Assembly (NCBI RefSeq): GCF_017104565.1
Contig: NZ_JAAGPD010000045.1
Span: 27,304 to 91,303 of the forward strand
Length of the DNA stretch: 64,000 nucleotides
Source: Paraburkholderia sp. Tr-20389
GTDB lineage: Bacteria; Pseudomonadota; Gammaproteobacteria; Burkholderiales; Burkholderiaceae
Direction: 5' to 3'
Positions 38,067-47,206 of this stretch are shown here, in pieces (position 1 is the first letter of the stretch; each line of letters begins with the position of its first letter). The notes below the pieces were generated by a model. The model searched no databases, was not told where the DNA came from, and saw only the letters and a list, made by a program, of their open reading frames with translations. The translations under genes and the position numbers were made by a program.

Positions 38067-39413
38067 ATGCATCGTTTTGTCGTCGTAGGTGGAGGCGCGG
38101 GAGGCCTGGAACTGGCCACGCGGCTCGGCGATCGTTACGCACGCAGGAAGAGCGACGGCGCGCCGCTCGCGCAGGTGACGCTGGTCGATCGTTATCCGAC
38201 CCATATCTGGAAGCCGTTGTTGCACGAAGTCGCGGCGGGCAGCATGGACCCCTTTACGCAAGAACTCGAATACGCGGCGCAAGCGCGCTGGCATGGCTTC
38301 GAATTCCAGCAGGGCGAACTGACCGGCATCGACCGTACGGCGAAGACCATCACGCTCGGCCGCGTGCTCGACGACGACGGCGCCGAACTGCTGCCCGAAC
38401 GTGTTCTGGAATACGACACGCTCGTCGTCGCGATCGGCAGTACGACGCATTTCTTCGGCGTCAAAGGCGCGCCGGAATATTCGCTTGCGCTCGATACCGT
38501 GCAACAGGCCGAGCGCTTTCGCAAACGTCTGATCGCTGCCTGCATGCGTGCCGAGCATCAGGCACACGAGCCCGTCGAATCGAATCCTGGCGTGGCGTCG
38601 ACTGAGCCGCGCATTCAGGTCGCGATTGTCGGCGGCGGCGCGACGGGCGTCGAACTATCGGCCGAACTGCGCAATACCGCGCAGGTGTTGTCCGCATATG
38701 GGCTGCACAAGCTCGATCCGCGCCATGACGTGGGCATCGTGCTGATCGAAGCGGGGCCGCGCATTCTGCCGGCGCTTCAGGAGCGTGTGTCGACCGCGAC
38801 GGCGGAGCTGCTGCAGAAGCTCGGCGTCAAGCTGATGGTCGGCGAGACGGTTGCGGAGGTCGCGCCGGGCGTGGTTCGCACGGCGAGCGGCAAGGCCGTG
38901 CGTGCCGACCTGACCGTGTGGGCGGCGGGCATCAAGGCGCCGCCCGTGCTTGGTCAGCTCGACGGCTTGCCTGTGAACCGGCTTGGCCAGCTCGAAGTGC
39001 GGCGCACGCTGCAAACCACCCTCGACGACAACGTCTTCGCGCTCGGCGATTGCGCTGCTTGCCCGTGGCCCGGCAACGAACGCAACGTGCCGCCGCGCGC
39101 GCAGGCCGCGCACCAGCAGGCGAGCTTCCTGTTGCGGGCGCTGAGCAACCGACTCGAAGGCCGGCCGCTGCCGGAGTTCACCTATCGCGACTTCGGTTCG
39201 CTCGTGTCGCTCGGGCACTTCAGCGCCGTCGGCAATTTGATGGGCGGCGTGATCGGCGGCAACATGCTGATCGAAGGGCTGTTTGCGCGCTTCATGTACA
39301 TGTCGCTGTACCGGCTGCATATTGCGGCGCTGCACGGCTATGCGCGGATGGTGCTCGATACCTTCGCGCACTGGCTGCGGCGCACGACGCTGCCGCGTGT
39401 CAAATTGCACTGA
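38067..39413 (+). CDS. type II NADH dehydrogenase / FAD-dependent pyridine nucleotide oxidoreductase
   Basis: A 448-residue two-dinucleotide-binding flavoprotein: FAD fold FVVVGGGAGGLELATRLGD, NADH fold VAIVGGGATGVELSAELRN and the FAD-closing motif NVFALGDCAACP. The C-terminal part (GNLMGGVIGGNMLIEGLFAR onward) supplies the amphipathic membrane-association region of NDH-2. It should pass electrons from NADH to ubiquinone without pumping protons. ATG 38067 is preceded by CGGAGAG. The 271-base gap after polA shows TGTCAGT...ACTGACA repeats near 37843 and 37870 but no gene. Confidence 0.9.
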   Translation: MHRFVVVGGGAGGLELATRLGDRYARRKSDGAPLAQVTLVDRYPTHIWKPLLHEVAAGSMDPFTQELEYAAQARWHGFEFQQGELTGIDRTAKTITLGRVLDDDGAELLPERVLEYDTLVVAIGSTTHFFGVKGAPEYSLALDTVQQAERFRKRLIAACMRAEHQAHEPVESNPGVASTEPRIQVAIVGGGATGVELSAELRNTAQVLSAYGLHKLDPRHDVGIVLIEAGPRILPALQERVSTATAELLQKLGVKLMVGETVAEVAPGVVRTASGKAVRADLTVWAAGIKAPPVLGQLDGLPVNRLGQLEVRRTLQTTLDDNVFALGDCAACPWPGNERNVPPRAQAAHQQASFLLRALSNRLEGRPLPEFTYRDFGSLVSLGHFSAVGNLMGGVIGGNMLIEGLFARFMYMSLYRLHIAALHGYARMVLDTFAHWLRRTTLPRVKLH

Positions 39414-39506
39414 TCGATTTCGATGCTTCTGCAACAGGATGCGCTTTGCGCGTATCCTGTGGCCTTCCTTGCCGTTCACCCTTGTCATTTCTCCAAGGAG
39501 CAGCGC

Positions 39507-40379
39507 ATGTTGAAGCCTGAAGTCGACAGTCTCGTTCCCCATGTTCCTTTCGACCGGCGCACGTTCATCAAGGCGACGCTCGGCAGCGGCTTCGCGGCGT
39601 GCGTGCTGCCTGTGTCCGCGCAGACCATCCACACGGACAGCGATGGACTCGAGGCTGGCGAGGTCAGCATCAAGTCGGGCGATACGCAGGTGCCGGCTTA
39701 CCGTGCGCAGCCGAAGGGCAAGAAGCATCTTCCTGTGATCCTTGTGGTTCACGAGATTTTCGGTGTGCACGAGCATATCGCCGACGTGTGCCGGCGCTTC
39801 GCGAAGCAGGGCTATCTGGCGATCGCGCCGAATCTTTACGTGCGGCAGGGCGATCCGACCAAATATCAGTCGATGCAGCAGCTCAACGAGGAGCTCGTAA
39901 GCAAGGTGCCCGATTCACAGGTGCTCGCCGATCTCGACGCGACGTTCAAGTGGGCGGGCGAGCATGGTGGCGACGTGAACAAGGTGGGGATCAACGGTTT
40001 CTGCTGGGGCGGGCGGATCACGTGGCTGTATGCGGAGCACAATCCGCGGCTGAAGGCGGCTGTCGCGTGGTACGGGCGCGTGGTTGGCAATCAGACGCCG
40101 ATGACGCCGGCCAATCCGATCGATCGTGTGTCCGATCTTCAAGTGCCTGTGTTGGGGTTGTATGGTCGGCAGGACCAGAGCATTCCGCAGGATTCGCTCG
40201 AACAGATGAAGCAGGCGATTGCGCAGGGTCCGCAGGCGGGGCGCGGGGCGCAGTTCGTCGTGTATGACGATGCGGGGCATGCGTTTTTTGCCGATTATCG
40301 GCCGAGTTATCGGCAGGCCGATGCCGAAGATGGATGGAGGCGGGCGCTCGCGTGGTTTCGCGAGCATGGGGTGAGGTAG
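39507..40379 (+). CDS. dienelactone hydrolase-family protein with Tat signal
   Basis: A 290-residue alpha/beta hydrolase of the dienelactone hydrolase family. The N-terminus has a Tat motif and hydrophobic stretch (DRRTFIKATLGSGFAACVLP), so it is probably exported folded. The nucleophile Cys is in NGFCWGGRI, the acid in LYGRQDQSIP and His in DDAGHAFFAD. Hydrolyses a lactone or ester; the substrate is unknown. AAGGAG sits upstream of the start. Palindromic element copy 2 lies 77 bases downstream. Confidence 0.88.
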   Translation: MLKPEVDSLVPHVPFDRRTFIKATLGSGFAACVLPVSAQTIHTDSDGLEAGEVSIKSGDTQVPAYRAQPKGKKHLPVILVVHEIFGVHEHIADVCRRFAKQGYLAIAPNLYVRQGDPTKYQSMQQLNEELVSKVPDSQVLADLDATFKWAGEHGGDVNKVGINGFCWGGRITWLYAEHNPRLKAAVAWYGRVVGNQTPMTPANPIDRVSDLQVPVLGLYGRQDQSIPQDSLEQMKQAIAQGPQAGRGAQFVVYDDAGHAFFADYRPSYRQADAEDGWRRALAWFREHGVR

Positions 40380-40456
40380 TTTTTTTGTCTGCGACGTAGT
40401 CGTCATTCTTGCCTTCTCGGCGCGGGCTTCGCCTTTTGGTTTTCGCTCTGCGTTTT

Positions 40457-41107
40457 CGCTGGCATCCGCGCTTTCGTAGTGGTTGTTCAGGCGTTGCCCC
40501 TGTGCGGGGCGGCACTTACTTTCTTTGCCGCCGCAAAGAAAGTAAGCAAAGAAAGCGGGCTCACACCGCCAGCCCGTGTTCTTGCCTGCGGGCCCCCAAC
40601 GGGTCCCGCACTCCACACGGCATCACGCTGATTTGCGCCCGTTGCCAGCGCCTTGAACAGACGCATCACCCACTCCAATCACCCGCAGGCAGCCCGCGGC
40701 AGCGACTCGTCTGCGCCGCCCAGGTGGCAAACGGTGTGTAGCTTGTCGCACCCTATGCGTTGACGATCCTACGACACCGATCCCGCTTTTAGTCCGGAGT
40801 GGTGCATTTCCGTCCAGACGGCCTACACACAGTTTGCCACCTGGGCGGCAGTCGAATTCTGGCAACGCGATCGATGACGCGGGAGTGTGAAGTGGGTGAT
40901 GCGTGCCTTAGCGCGTTGGCAACGCGCGAAAACGAGTGCGTTGCCGCGTGAAGCGTAAGAACTGTTGGGGGCCCGCAGGCAAGAACAAGGATTGGCGGTG
41001 TGAGCCCGCTTTCTTTGCTTACTTTCTTTGCGGCGGCAAAGAAAGTAAGTGCCGCCCCGCACAGGGGCAACGCATGAGCAACCACTACGAAAGCGCGGAT
41101 GCCAGCG
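40457..41107. repeat. long palindromic repeat element, copy 2
   Basis: A 651-base imperfect inverted repeat like copy 1. Ends: CGCTGGCATCCGCG (40457-40470) and its exact complement (41094-41107), extended inward by a further 20 or so matching bases. Arm hairpins: 40515-40528 with 40533-40546, and 41018-41031 with 41036-41049. Inner inverted repeat about 40714-40741 with 40823-40849, one mismatch. Short open frames across it differ from copy 1 by frame, so I do not call genes. It lies between the hydrolase stop (40379) and the GntR start; bases 41108-41273 hold the GntR promoter region (TATGAT at about 41226) and nothing else seen. Confidence 0.9.
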
Positions 41108-41273
41108 ACCACAAGGCGCTCGCCAGTAAAAAAAACCAGGATGGCGACTGCGTCGCAGACAAAAAAACCCGCACCCGCAGAACAAATAGGGTTTCCCCTC
41201 ATAACCAAAGCCGAAGGCAAATTTGTATGATGACCCTATCACATGGCAACTCGCGAAGCGAAAAAGCACACCC

Positions 41274-41978
41274 ATGTTTGAAAAAATCCCAAACAAAGCG
41301 CTCAGCGACACCGTCGCGCAACAGCTGCTGGCGCAGATCGACAAAGGCACCTTCGCCCGAGGCGGCAAGCTGCCGACAGAAGCCGTGCTGGCGCAAGAAT
41401 TCGGCGTCAGCAGAACCGTCATCCGCGAGGCGATCTCGCGTCTGAAGAACGAAGGCGTCGTCGAGCCGCGTCAGGGCAGTGGCGTCTACGTCGCTGCTCA
41501 CGGCGCGATCCGCCCGCTGCGTATCGACTACGCCGAAGCGATGGAAGGCGGCTCCGTGCTGCAAATCCTCGCGGTGCGCCGCGCAATCGAAGCCGAAGTC
41601 GCCGCGGAAGCCGCCATGCGCCGCACCGACGCCGACATGATGTCGATCGACGCCGCGCTCAGGAAGATCGACGAAGCCGTCGCCGAAGGCCGCGACGGCG
41701 TCGCCGAGGACGTCGCGTTTCATCGCGCGATTGCCGCCGTGACGGGCAATCCGTACTTCCTGAAGACGCTGTCGTTCCTCAACCAGTATCTCGAAGCGGG
41801 CACCGTCGTCACGCGCCGCAACGAGGCGCTGCGCGAAGACTTCTCGCGCCAGGTGCGCGACGAGCACGCCGCCATCGCCGCGGCGATTCGCGCGGGCGAT
41901 CCGATGGCCGCGCGCAACGCCGCGCAGACCCACATGTACAACGCGGCGCGTCGGCTGGGCGAAGCGGGAATCTGCTGA
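41274..41978 (+). CDS. FadR-type GntR regulator of the tetronate operon
   Basis: A 234-residue GntR/FCD protein: winged helix (KLPTEAVLAQEFGVSRTVIR, then EAISRLKNEGVVEPRQG) and a C-terminal helical FCD ligand-binding domain (VRRAIEAEVAAEAAMRR, EDVAFHRAIAAVTGNPYF with metal-binding His). It lies 49 bases upstream of ltnD on the same strand and is the likely repressor of the threonate/erythronate operon, relieved by a sugar acid. ATG 41274 is chosen; the open region before it does not resemble the family. Confidence 0.9.
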   Translation: MFEKIPNKALSDTVAQQLLAQIDKGTFARGGKLPTEAVLAQEFGVSRTVIREAISRLKNEGVVEPRQGSGVYVAAHGAIRPLRIDYAEAMEGGSVLQILAVRRAIEAEVAAEAAMRRTDADMMSIDAALRKIDEAVAEGRDGVAEDVAFHRAIAAVTGNPYFLKTLSFLNQYLEAGTVVTRRNEALREDFSRQVRDEHAAIAAAIRAGDPMAARNAAQTHMYNAARRLGEAGIC

Positions 41979-42027
41979 TCCCCGTCGCGCAAGTCACCGC
42001 CTGAAGCACTGTTCGTAGAGGAAAGGT

Positions 42028-42918
42028 ATGTCCAGAAATGTCGGAGTGATCGGTCTTGGCGCGATGGGAATGGGCGTCGCGCGCTCGCTGCTACGCGGTG
42101 GCTTCAACGTGCATGCGTGCGACGTGCGGCGCGACGTGCTCGACCAGTTCGTCGCCGATGGCGGCAAGGCCTGCGCAAATCCCGCCGAACTCGGCGCGCA
42201 GTGCGATGTGGTCGTCACGCTCGTCGTCAACGCGGCGCAGACGGAAACCGTACTGTTCGGTGAACAGGGCGCCGTCAAGTCGATGAAGCCGGGCGGCGTC
42301 GTGATCGCCTGTGCGACCGTTGCGCCCGATTTCGCCATCGACCTCGGCCGCCGCATCGAATCAGCCGGCCTGCAAATGCTCGATGCGCCCGTATCGGGTG
42401 GCGCAGCGCGCGCGGCATCGGGTGAGATGACGATGATGACGTCCGGTCCCGCTGCCACCTATGCCGCATGCGAAGACGTGCTCGCGGCGATGGCGGGCAA
42501 GGTGTATCGCCTCGGTGACGCGCACGGCGCGGGCTCGAAGGTGAAGATCATCAACCAGCTGCTCGCGGGCGTGCACATCGCGGCCGCCGCGGAAGCGATG
42601 GCGCTCGGGCTGCGCGAAGGCGTCGACGCCGATGCGCTCTACGACGTGATCACGCACAGCGCAGGCAACTCGTGGATGTTCGAGAACCGTGTGCCGCACA
42701 TTCTCAATGGCGATTACACGCCGCTGTCCGCCGTCGATATCTTCGTCAAGGATCTGGGGCTCGTGCTCGATACCGCGCGACGTTCGAAGTTTCCACTGCC
42801 GTTGTCGGCGGCTGCGCATCAGATGTTCATGATGGCGTCGACGGCCGGACACGGCGGTGAAGACGATTCCGCCGTCATCAAGATTTTCCCCGGCATCGAC
42901 GTGCCGGCGAAGCGCTAA
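42028..42918 (+). CDS. ltnD: L-threonate dehydrogenase
   Basis: A 296-residue 3-hydroxyisobutyrate dehydrogenase-like protein: NAD-binding VGVIGLGAMGMGVARSLLRG, substrate motif DAPVSGGAARAASGEMTMM, catalytic Lys in GSKVKIINQLLAG. In known clusters with otnK/otnC/otnI this subgroup is LtnD, oxidising L-threonate to 2-oxo-tetronate. The gene order here (ltnD-otnK-otnC-MFS-otnI-denD) matches that role better than other beta-hydroxyacid dehydrogenases. AGAGGAAAGG precedes the start. Confidence 0.9.
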   Translation: MSRNVGVIGLGAMGMGVARSLLRGGFNVHACDVRRDVLDQFVADGGKACANPAELGAQCDVVVTLVVNAAQTETVLFGEQGAVKSMKPGGVVIACATVAPDFAIDLGRRIESAGLQMLDAPVSGGAARAASGEMTMMTSGPAATYAACEDVLAAMAGKVYRLGDAHGAGSKVKIINQLLAGVHIAAAAEAMALGLREGVDADALYDVITHSAGNSWMFENRVPHILNGDYTPLSAVDIFVKDLGLVLDTARRSKFPLPLSAAAHQMFMMASTAGHGGEDDSAVIKIFPGIDVPAKR

Positions 42919-42937
42919 AACAGAGGAGCACGACCAC

Positions 42938-44266
42938 ATGACGACCTCTGCGAGCAAACCGCTGCTCGGCTGCATTGCGGACGACTTCACGGGCGCGACC
43001 GATCTCGCGAACATGCTGGTGCGCGGCGGCATGCGCACCGTCCAGACCATCGGCGTGCCCGCTGCCGATACGCGCATCGAAGCCGACGCGTTGGTGGTTG
43101 CGCTGAAGTCGCGCACCATCGATGCCGCCGATGCCGTCGCACAATCGCTCGCCGCGCTCGAATGGCTGCGCGCGCAAGGCTGTCGCCAGTTCTTCTTCAA
43201 GTACTGTTCGACCTTCGATTCGACCGACAAGGGCAACATCGGCCCCGTCGCCGATGCGCTGCTCAATGCGCTGTCGCCGATCGGCGGCGGCACGCCGTTC
43301 ACGATCGCGTGTCCGGCGTTTCCGGAGAATGGCCGCACGATCTATCGCGGGCATCTATTCGTCGGTGACGTGCTGTTGAACGAGTCAGGCATGGAGCATC
43401 ATCCGCTCACACCGATGACGGACGCGAACCTCGTGCGCGTGCTGCAACGGCAGACGCGCTCGACGGTCGGTCTCGTGCGCTACGACGCGGTTGCGCGCGG
43501 CGCCGAAGCCGTGCGCGCGTCGATCGATGCATTGCGCCATGACGGCGTGCGCATGGCGATCGCCGATGCCGTATCGGATGCCGATCTCTATACGCTCGGC
43601 GAAGCGTGCGCCGATCTGCCGCTGATCACGGGCGGCTCGGGTGTCGCGCTCGGCTTGCCGGCCAATTTCCGCCGCGCCGGTCTGCTCGCGGATTCGGCCG
43701 ATGCAGGCGAGTTGCCCCGAATCGAAGGCGCGTCGGTGGTGCTGGCGGGCAGTGCATCGAAGGCGACCAATGCACAGGTTGCCGCGTGGCGCGAAACGCG
43801 GCCCGCGTTTCGTATCGATCCATTAGCGGCGGCGCGCGGCGAGCCCGTCGTCGAACAGGCGCTCGCGTTTGCTCGCGAGCATATGAACGCGAGCGTGCAT
43901 TTGAAAACGGCGCAACCCGTGCTGATCTACGCAACGGCATCGCCGGACGAAGTGAAGGCGACGCAACGCGAACTCGGCGTCGCACAAGCCGGCGAACTCG
44001 TCGAACGCACGCTGGCTGCGATCGCGCGAGGGCTGCGTGAGATGGGCGTGCGCAAGTTCGTCGTCGCGGGCGGCGAGACGTCGGGTGCCGTCGTGCAGGC
44101 ACTCGATGTCCGCATGCTGCGCATCGGCAAACAGATCGATCCCGGCGTGCCCGCGACCGCGACAATCGGTGCCGAGCCGCTCGCGCTTGCCCTCAAGTCC
44201 GGCAACTTCGGCACCGTCGATTTCTTCGAGAAAGCGCTGCGTCATCTCGAAGGAGACGCGCAATGA
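42938..44266 (+). CDS. otnK: 3-oxo-tetronate kinase
   Basis: A 442-residue DUF1537-family four-carbon acid sugar kinase. The N-terminus LLGCIADDFTGATDLANMLV is the family start with the acid-binding DDFTG; the C-terminal nucleotide-binding part has FVVAGGETSGAVVQAL. It phosphorylates 3-oxo-tetronate to the 4-phosphate. AGAGGAG precedes ATG 42938. Its stop overlaps otnC by 4 bases. Confidence 0.92.
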   Translation: MTTSASKPLLGCIADDFTGATDLANMLVRGGMRTVQTIGVPAADTRIEADALVVALKSRTIDAADAVAQSLAALEWLRAQGCRQFFFKYCSTFDSTDKGNIGPVADALLNALSPIGGGTPFTIACPAFPENGRTIYRGHLFVGDVLLNESGMEHHPLTPMTDANLVRVLQRQTRSTVGLVRYDAVARGAEAVRASIDALRHDGVRMAIADAVSDADLYTLGEACADLPLITGGSGVALGLPANFRRAGLLADSADAGELPRIEGASVVLAGSASKATNAQVAAWRETRPAFRIDPLAAARGEPVVEQALAFAREHMNASVHLKTAQPVLIYATASPDEVKATQRELGVAQAGELVERTLAAIARGLREMGVRKFVVAGGETSGAVVQALDVRMLRIGKQIDPGVPATATIGAEPLALALKSGNFGTVDFFEKALRHLEGDAQ

Positions 44267-44919
44267 CGCTCGCCATCCACACAAGCAGCGAAGCGAAAAT
44301 CCGTGAAGAAATCTGCGTGACGGGCGCGAGTCTGTACGAGCGCGGTTACACCGTCGGCAGCGCGGGCAACATCAGCGCGCGGCTCGACGACGGCTGGCTG
44401 ATCACGCCAACTGACGCATGTCTCGGCCGGCTCGATCCCGCGCAGATCGCGAAGGTCGATCTCGACGGCAACGCTGTATCAGGCGGCAAACCGTCGAAGA
44501 CGCTCGCACTGCATCGCGGTGTCTACGAACGCAACCGCGACGCGCGCGGCATCGTGCATACGCATTCGACGCATCTCGTCGCGCTGACGCTCGCGGGCGT
44601 CTGGCACGACGCCGACGTGCTGCCGCCCATCACGCCGTACTACGTGATGAAGGTCGGCCATATTCCGCTGATTCGCTACAAGCGTCCCGGCGATCCGCAA
44701 GTCGCACAACAGATCGCATCGCTCGCCGACAGCGTGCGCGGCGTGCTGCTCGAGCGTCTTGGCCCCGTCGTGTGGGAGCGTTCCGTGTCGCAGGCTTCGT
44801 ACGTGATCGAAGAACTGGAAGAGACGGCGCGCTTGTGGCTGATGACAAACCCGCGTCCCGCACCGCTCGATGCGGCCGCGCTCGACGAGTTGCGCACCGT
44901 GTTCGGCGCGCGCTGGTAA
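44263..44919 (+). CDS. otnC: 3-oxo-tetronate 4-phosphate decarboxylase
   Basis: A 218-residue class II aldolase/adducin-family protein. Zinc-binding His in GIVHTHSTHLVAL, GSAGNISARLDDGWLITPT near the N-terminus, and SQASYVIEELEETARL near the C-terminus. In the tetronate pathway it decarboxylates the kinase product to dihydroxyacetone phosphate. ATGA overlap with otnK indicates coupled translation. A stem-loop follows before the transporter gene. Confidence 0.92.
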   Translation: MTLAIHTSSEAKIREEICVTGASLYERGYTVGSAGNISARLDDGWLITPTDACLGRLDPAQIAKVDLDGNAVSGGKPSKTLALHRGVYERNRDARGIVHTHSTHLVALTLAGVWHDADVLPPITPYYVMKVGHIPLIRYKRPGDPQVAQQIASLADSVRGVLLERLGPVVWERSVSQASYVIEELEETARLWLMTNPRPAPLDAAALDELRTVFGARW

Positions 44920-44956
44920 GTCGCCCGCCATCCGTATCACCAACCCAGGCCAAAAA

Positions 44957-44999
44957 GCCGGAGGACCGTCCGATATGAAACGGACGGTCTACAACCGGC
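44957..44999. other. stem-loop between otnC and the transporter gene
   Basis: GACCGTCCG (44964-44972) pairs with CGGACGGTC (44981-44989) around an 8-base loop, with GCCGG and CCGGC outside. No T-run follows, so it is more likely an mRNA stabiliser or partial terminator within the operon. Confidence 0.6.
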
Positions 45000-45020
45000 G
45001 CCATTCGAAGGAGACAATGC

Positions 45021-46358
45021 ATGAGTAGCTATCAGGCGACATCCGCTCGCCCTGCATCCACCGCTGACGCCGCCGGGCAACCCGGCGCGGCCGAAATCGA
45101 ACGCACCTACGGCAAGGTGTTCTGGCGCATCGTGCCGTTCCTGATGCTGTGCTACGTGGTCGCTTATCTGGATCGCGTGAACGTCGGCTTTGCCAAGTTG
45201 CAGATGTCGCAAGACCTCGCGTTCAGCGAGACCGTGTTCGGCCTCGGCGCGGGCGTGTTCTTCGTCGGTTACTTCCTGTTCGAATTGCCGAGCAACATCC
45301 TGATGCACAAACTCGGCGCGCGCATCTGGATCGCGCGGATCATGATCACGTGGGGCGTGATGTCCGCGCTGTTCGTGTTCGTGCAGACGCCCATGCAGTT
45401 CTATGCGCTGCGCTTTCTGCTCGGTCTCGCCGAAGCGGGCTTCTATCCGGGCGTGATTCTGTACCTGACCTACTGGTTTCCGTCGCATCGCCGCGCGAAG
45501 ATCATCGCGGTGTTCATGTCGGCGATTCCCGTGTCGGGCATCTTCGGCAATCCGCTGTCGGGCTGGATCATGCAGACCTTCGATGCGCATCACGGCTTCG
45601 CCGGCTGGCAATGGATGTTCGTGATCGAAGCGGTGCCCGCGATCGCCGTCGGCATTGCGACGATCCTGTATCTCGACAACGGCATCGCCGGCGCGAAGTG
45701 GCTGACGCCGCGCGAAAAGAAACTGCTCGCCGACGAAATCGCTGCACAGCCGCAAGAAAAGACGCAGTCGCATTCGCTGGGCGCCGTGTTCCGCGATCCG
45801 CGCACGTGGTGGATGTCGCTGATCTACTTCGCGTTTGTCACGGGCCAGTACGGCCTCACGTTCTGGATGCCGACCCTCGTCAAGTCGACGGGCGTGACGG
45901 GTGCATTCCAGATCGGTCTGCTGAGCGCGATTCCGTTCCTCGTAGCGATCGTCGTGATGAACGTGATGGGCCACAGCGCGGACAAGCGCCGCGAGCGCCG
46001 CTGGCATCTGATCGGGCCGGCGCTGGCGGGCGCCGTCGGCTTCAGCGTCGCGGCTTCGTACGCGAACAACACGGCCGTATCGATCGCGTTTCTGTCGATC
46101 GCCGCAGCGGGCGTGCTGACCTGCGCGCCGCTCTTCTGGTCGCTGCCGACAGCCTTCATGTCGGGCGCGACGGCGGCCGCGGGCATCGCGATCATCAATT
46201 CGATCGGCAATCTGGCGGGCTTCGCGAGCCCGTACATGATCGGCTATCTTAAGGATCTCACGCACAGCACGCAGTCCGGCATGTACGTGCTCGCCGCGAT
46301 GCTCGTGATCGGCGCGCTTGCCGTCTGGCTGACGCCCGCGCGGCTCGTGAACCGCTAA
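45021..46358 (+). CDS. MFS transporter of the ACS family, probably tetronate importer
   Basis: A 445-residue, 12-helix major facilitator of the anion:cation symporter family (phthalate/galactonate type). Helix 1 VPFLMLCYVVAYLDRVNVGF, followed by AKLQMSQDLAFSE; GLAEAGFYPGVILYLTYWFP is the ACS motif of helix 4. Its place inside the operon points to L-threonate or D-erythronate import. AAGGAGACA is shared by two ATGs; the second (45021) opens the real frame. Confidence 0.92.
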   Translation: MSSYQATSARPASTADAAGQPGAAEIERTYGKVFWRIVPFLMLCYVVAYLDRVNVGFAKLQMSQDLAFSETVFGLGAGVFFVGYFLFELPSNILMHKLGARIWIARIMITWGVMSALFVFVQTPMQFYALRFLLGLAEAGFYPGVILYLTYWFPSHRRAKIIAVFMSAIPVSGIFGNPLSGWIMQTFDAHHGFAGWQWMFVIEAVPAIAVGIATILYLDNGIAGAKWLTPREKKLLADEIAAQPQEKTQSHSLGAVFRDPRTWWMSLIYFAFVTGQYGLTFWMPTLVKSTGVTGAFQIGLLSAIPFLVAIVVMNVMGHSADKRRERRWHLIGPALAGAVGFSVAASYANNTAVSIAFLSIAAAGVLTCAPLFWSLPTAFMSGATAAAGIAIINSIGNLAGFASPYMIGYLKDLTHSTQSGMYVLAAMLVIGALAVWLTPARLVNR

Positions 46359-46382
46359 ACGCGTTATTAAGGAGTTGCTTCG

Positions 46383-47171
46383 ATGCCTCGCTTCGCCGCC
46401 AATCTGACGATGATGTACAACGAACACACGTTCCTCGACCGTTTCGCGGCCGCTGCGCGCGACGGCTTCCAGGCCGTGGAGTTTCTGTTCCCTTATGACT
46501 TTCCTGCCGCTGACCTGAAGTCGCGTCTGACGGAACACGGCCTCACGCAGGCGCTCTTCAATGCGCCGCCGGGCGACTGGGCGGCGGGCGAGCGCGGCAT
46601 CGCGTCGTTGCCGGGTCGCGAAGAAGAGTTTCGCCGCAGCGTCGACACCGCACTCGAGTACGCGCGCGTGCTCGGCAACGACAAGTTGCATGTGATGGCC
46701 GGTCTGATCAAGCCCGAGCAGTCGCGTGCCGCGCATCGCGAGGTGTATCTGAAGAACCTGGCGTATGCCGCGCAGACTGCGCAGGCTGAAGGCATCACCG
46801 TCGTCATCGAGCCGATCAATACACGCGACATCCCCGCCTTCTTTCTGAACCGGCAAGACGACGCACAGGCGATCTGCGCGGAAGTGGGCGCACCGAATCT
46901 GAAAGTGCAGTTCGATCTTTACCACTGCCAGATCGTCGAAGGCGATCTCGCCGTGAAGCTCAAGCGCGACATGAAGGGCATCGGCCATATCCAGATCGCC
47001 GGCGTGCCGGAGCGGCACGAGCCCGATATCGGCGAAGTGAACTATCCGTATCTGTTCGCGCTGATCGACGAGCTTGGCTATGACGGCTGGATCGGTTGCG
47101 AATACCGGCCGCGCGCGGGCACGTCGGACGGGCTGGGATGGATCAGGCCGTATGTGAAGGCGCGTGCTTGA
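46383..47171 (+). CDS. otnI: 2-oxo-tetronate isomerase
   Basis: A 262-residue hydroxypyruvate isomerase-family TIM barrel. [20 protein letters not shown] at the start; metal-site residues in [30 protein letters not shown] and [11 protein letters not shown]. In this cluster it converts 2-oxo-tetronate (from LtnD or DenD) to 3-oxo-tetronate for OtnK. Ordinary hydroxypyruvate isomerase is the alternative. TAAGGAG precedes the start. Confidence 0.92.
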   Translation: MPRFAANLTMMYNEHTFLDRFAAAARDGFQAVEFLFPYDFPAADLKSRLTEHGLTQALFNAPPGDWAAGERGIASLPGREEEFRRSVDTALEYARVLGNDKLHVMAGLIKPEQSRAAHREVYLKNLAYAAQTAQAEGITVVIEPINTRDIPAFFLNRQDDAQAICAEVGAPNLKVQFDLYHCQIVEGDLAVKLKRDMKGIGHIQIAGVPERHEPDIGEVNYPYLFALIDELGYDGWIGCEYRPRAGTSDGLGWIRPYVKARA

Positions 47172-47206
47172 GCGTATTCGACAGACACACTGAGGAACAC
47201 GGAAAC

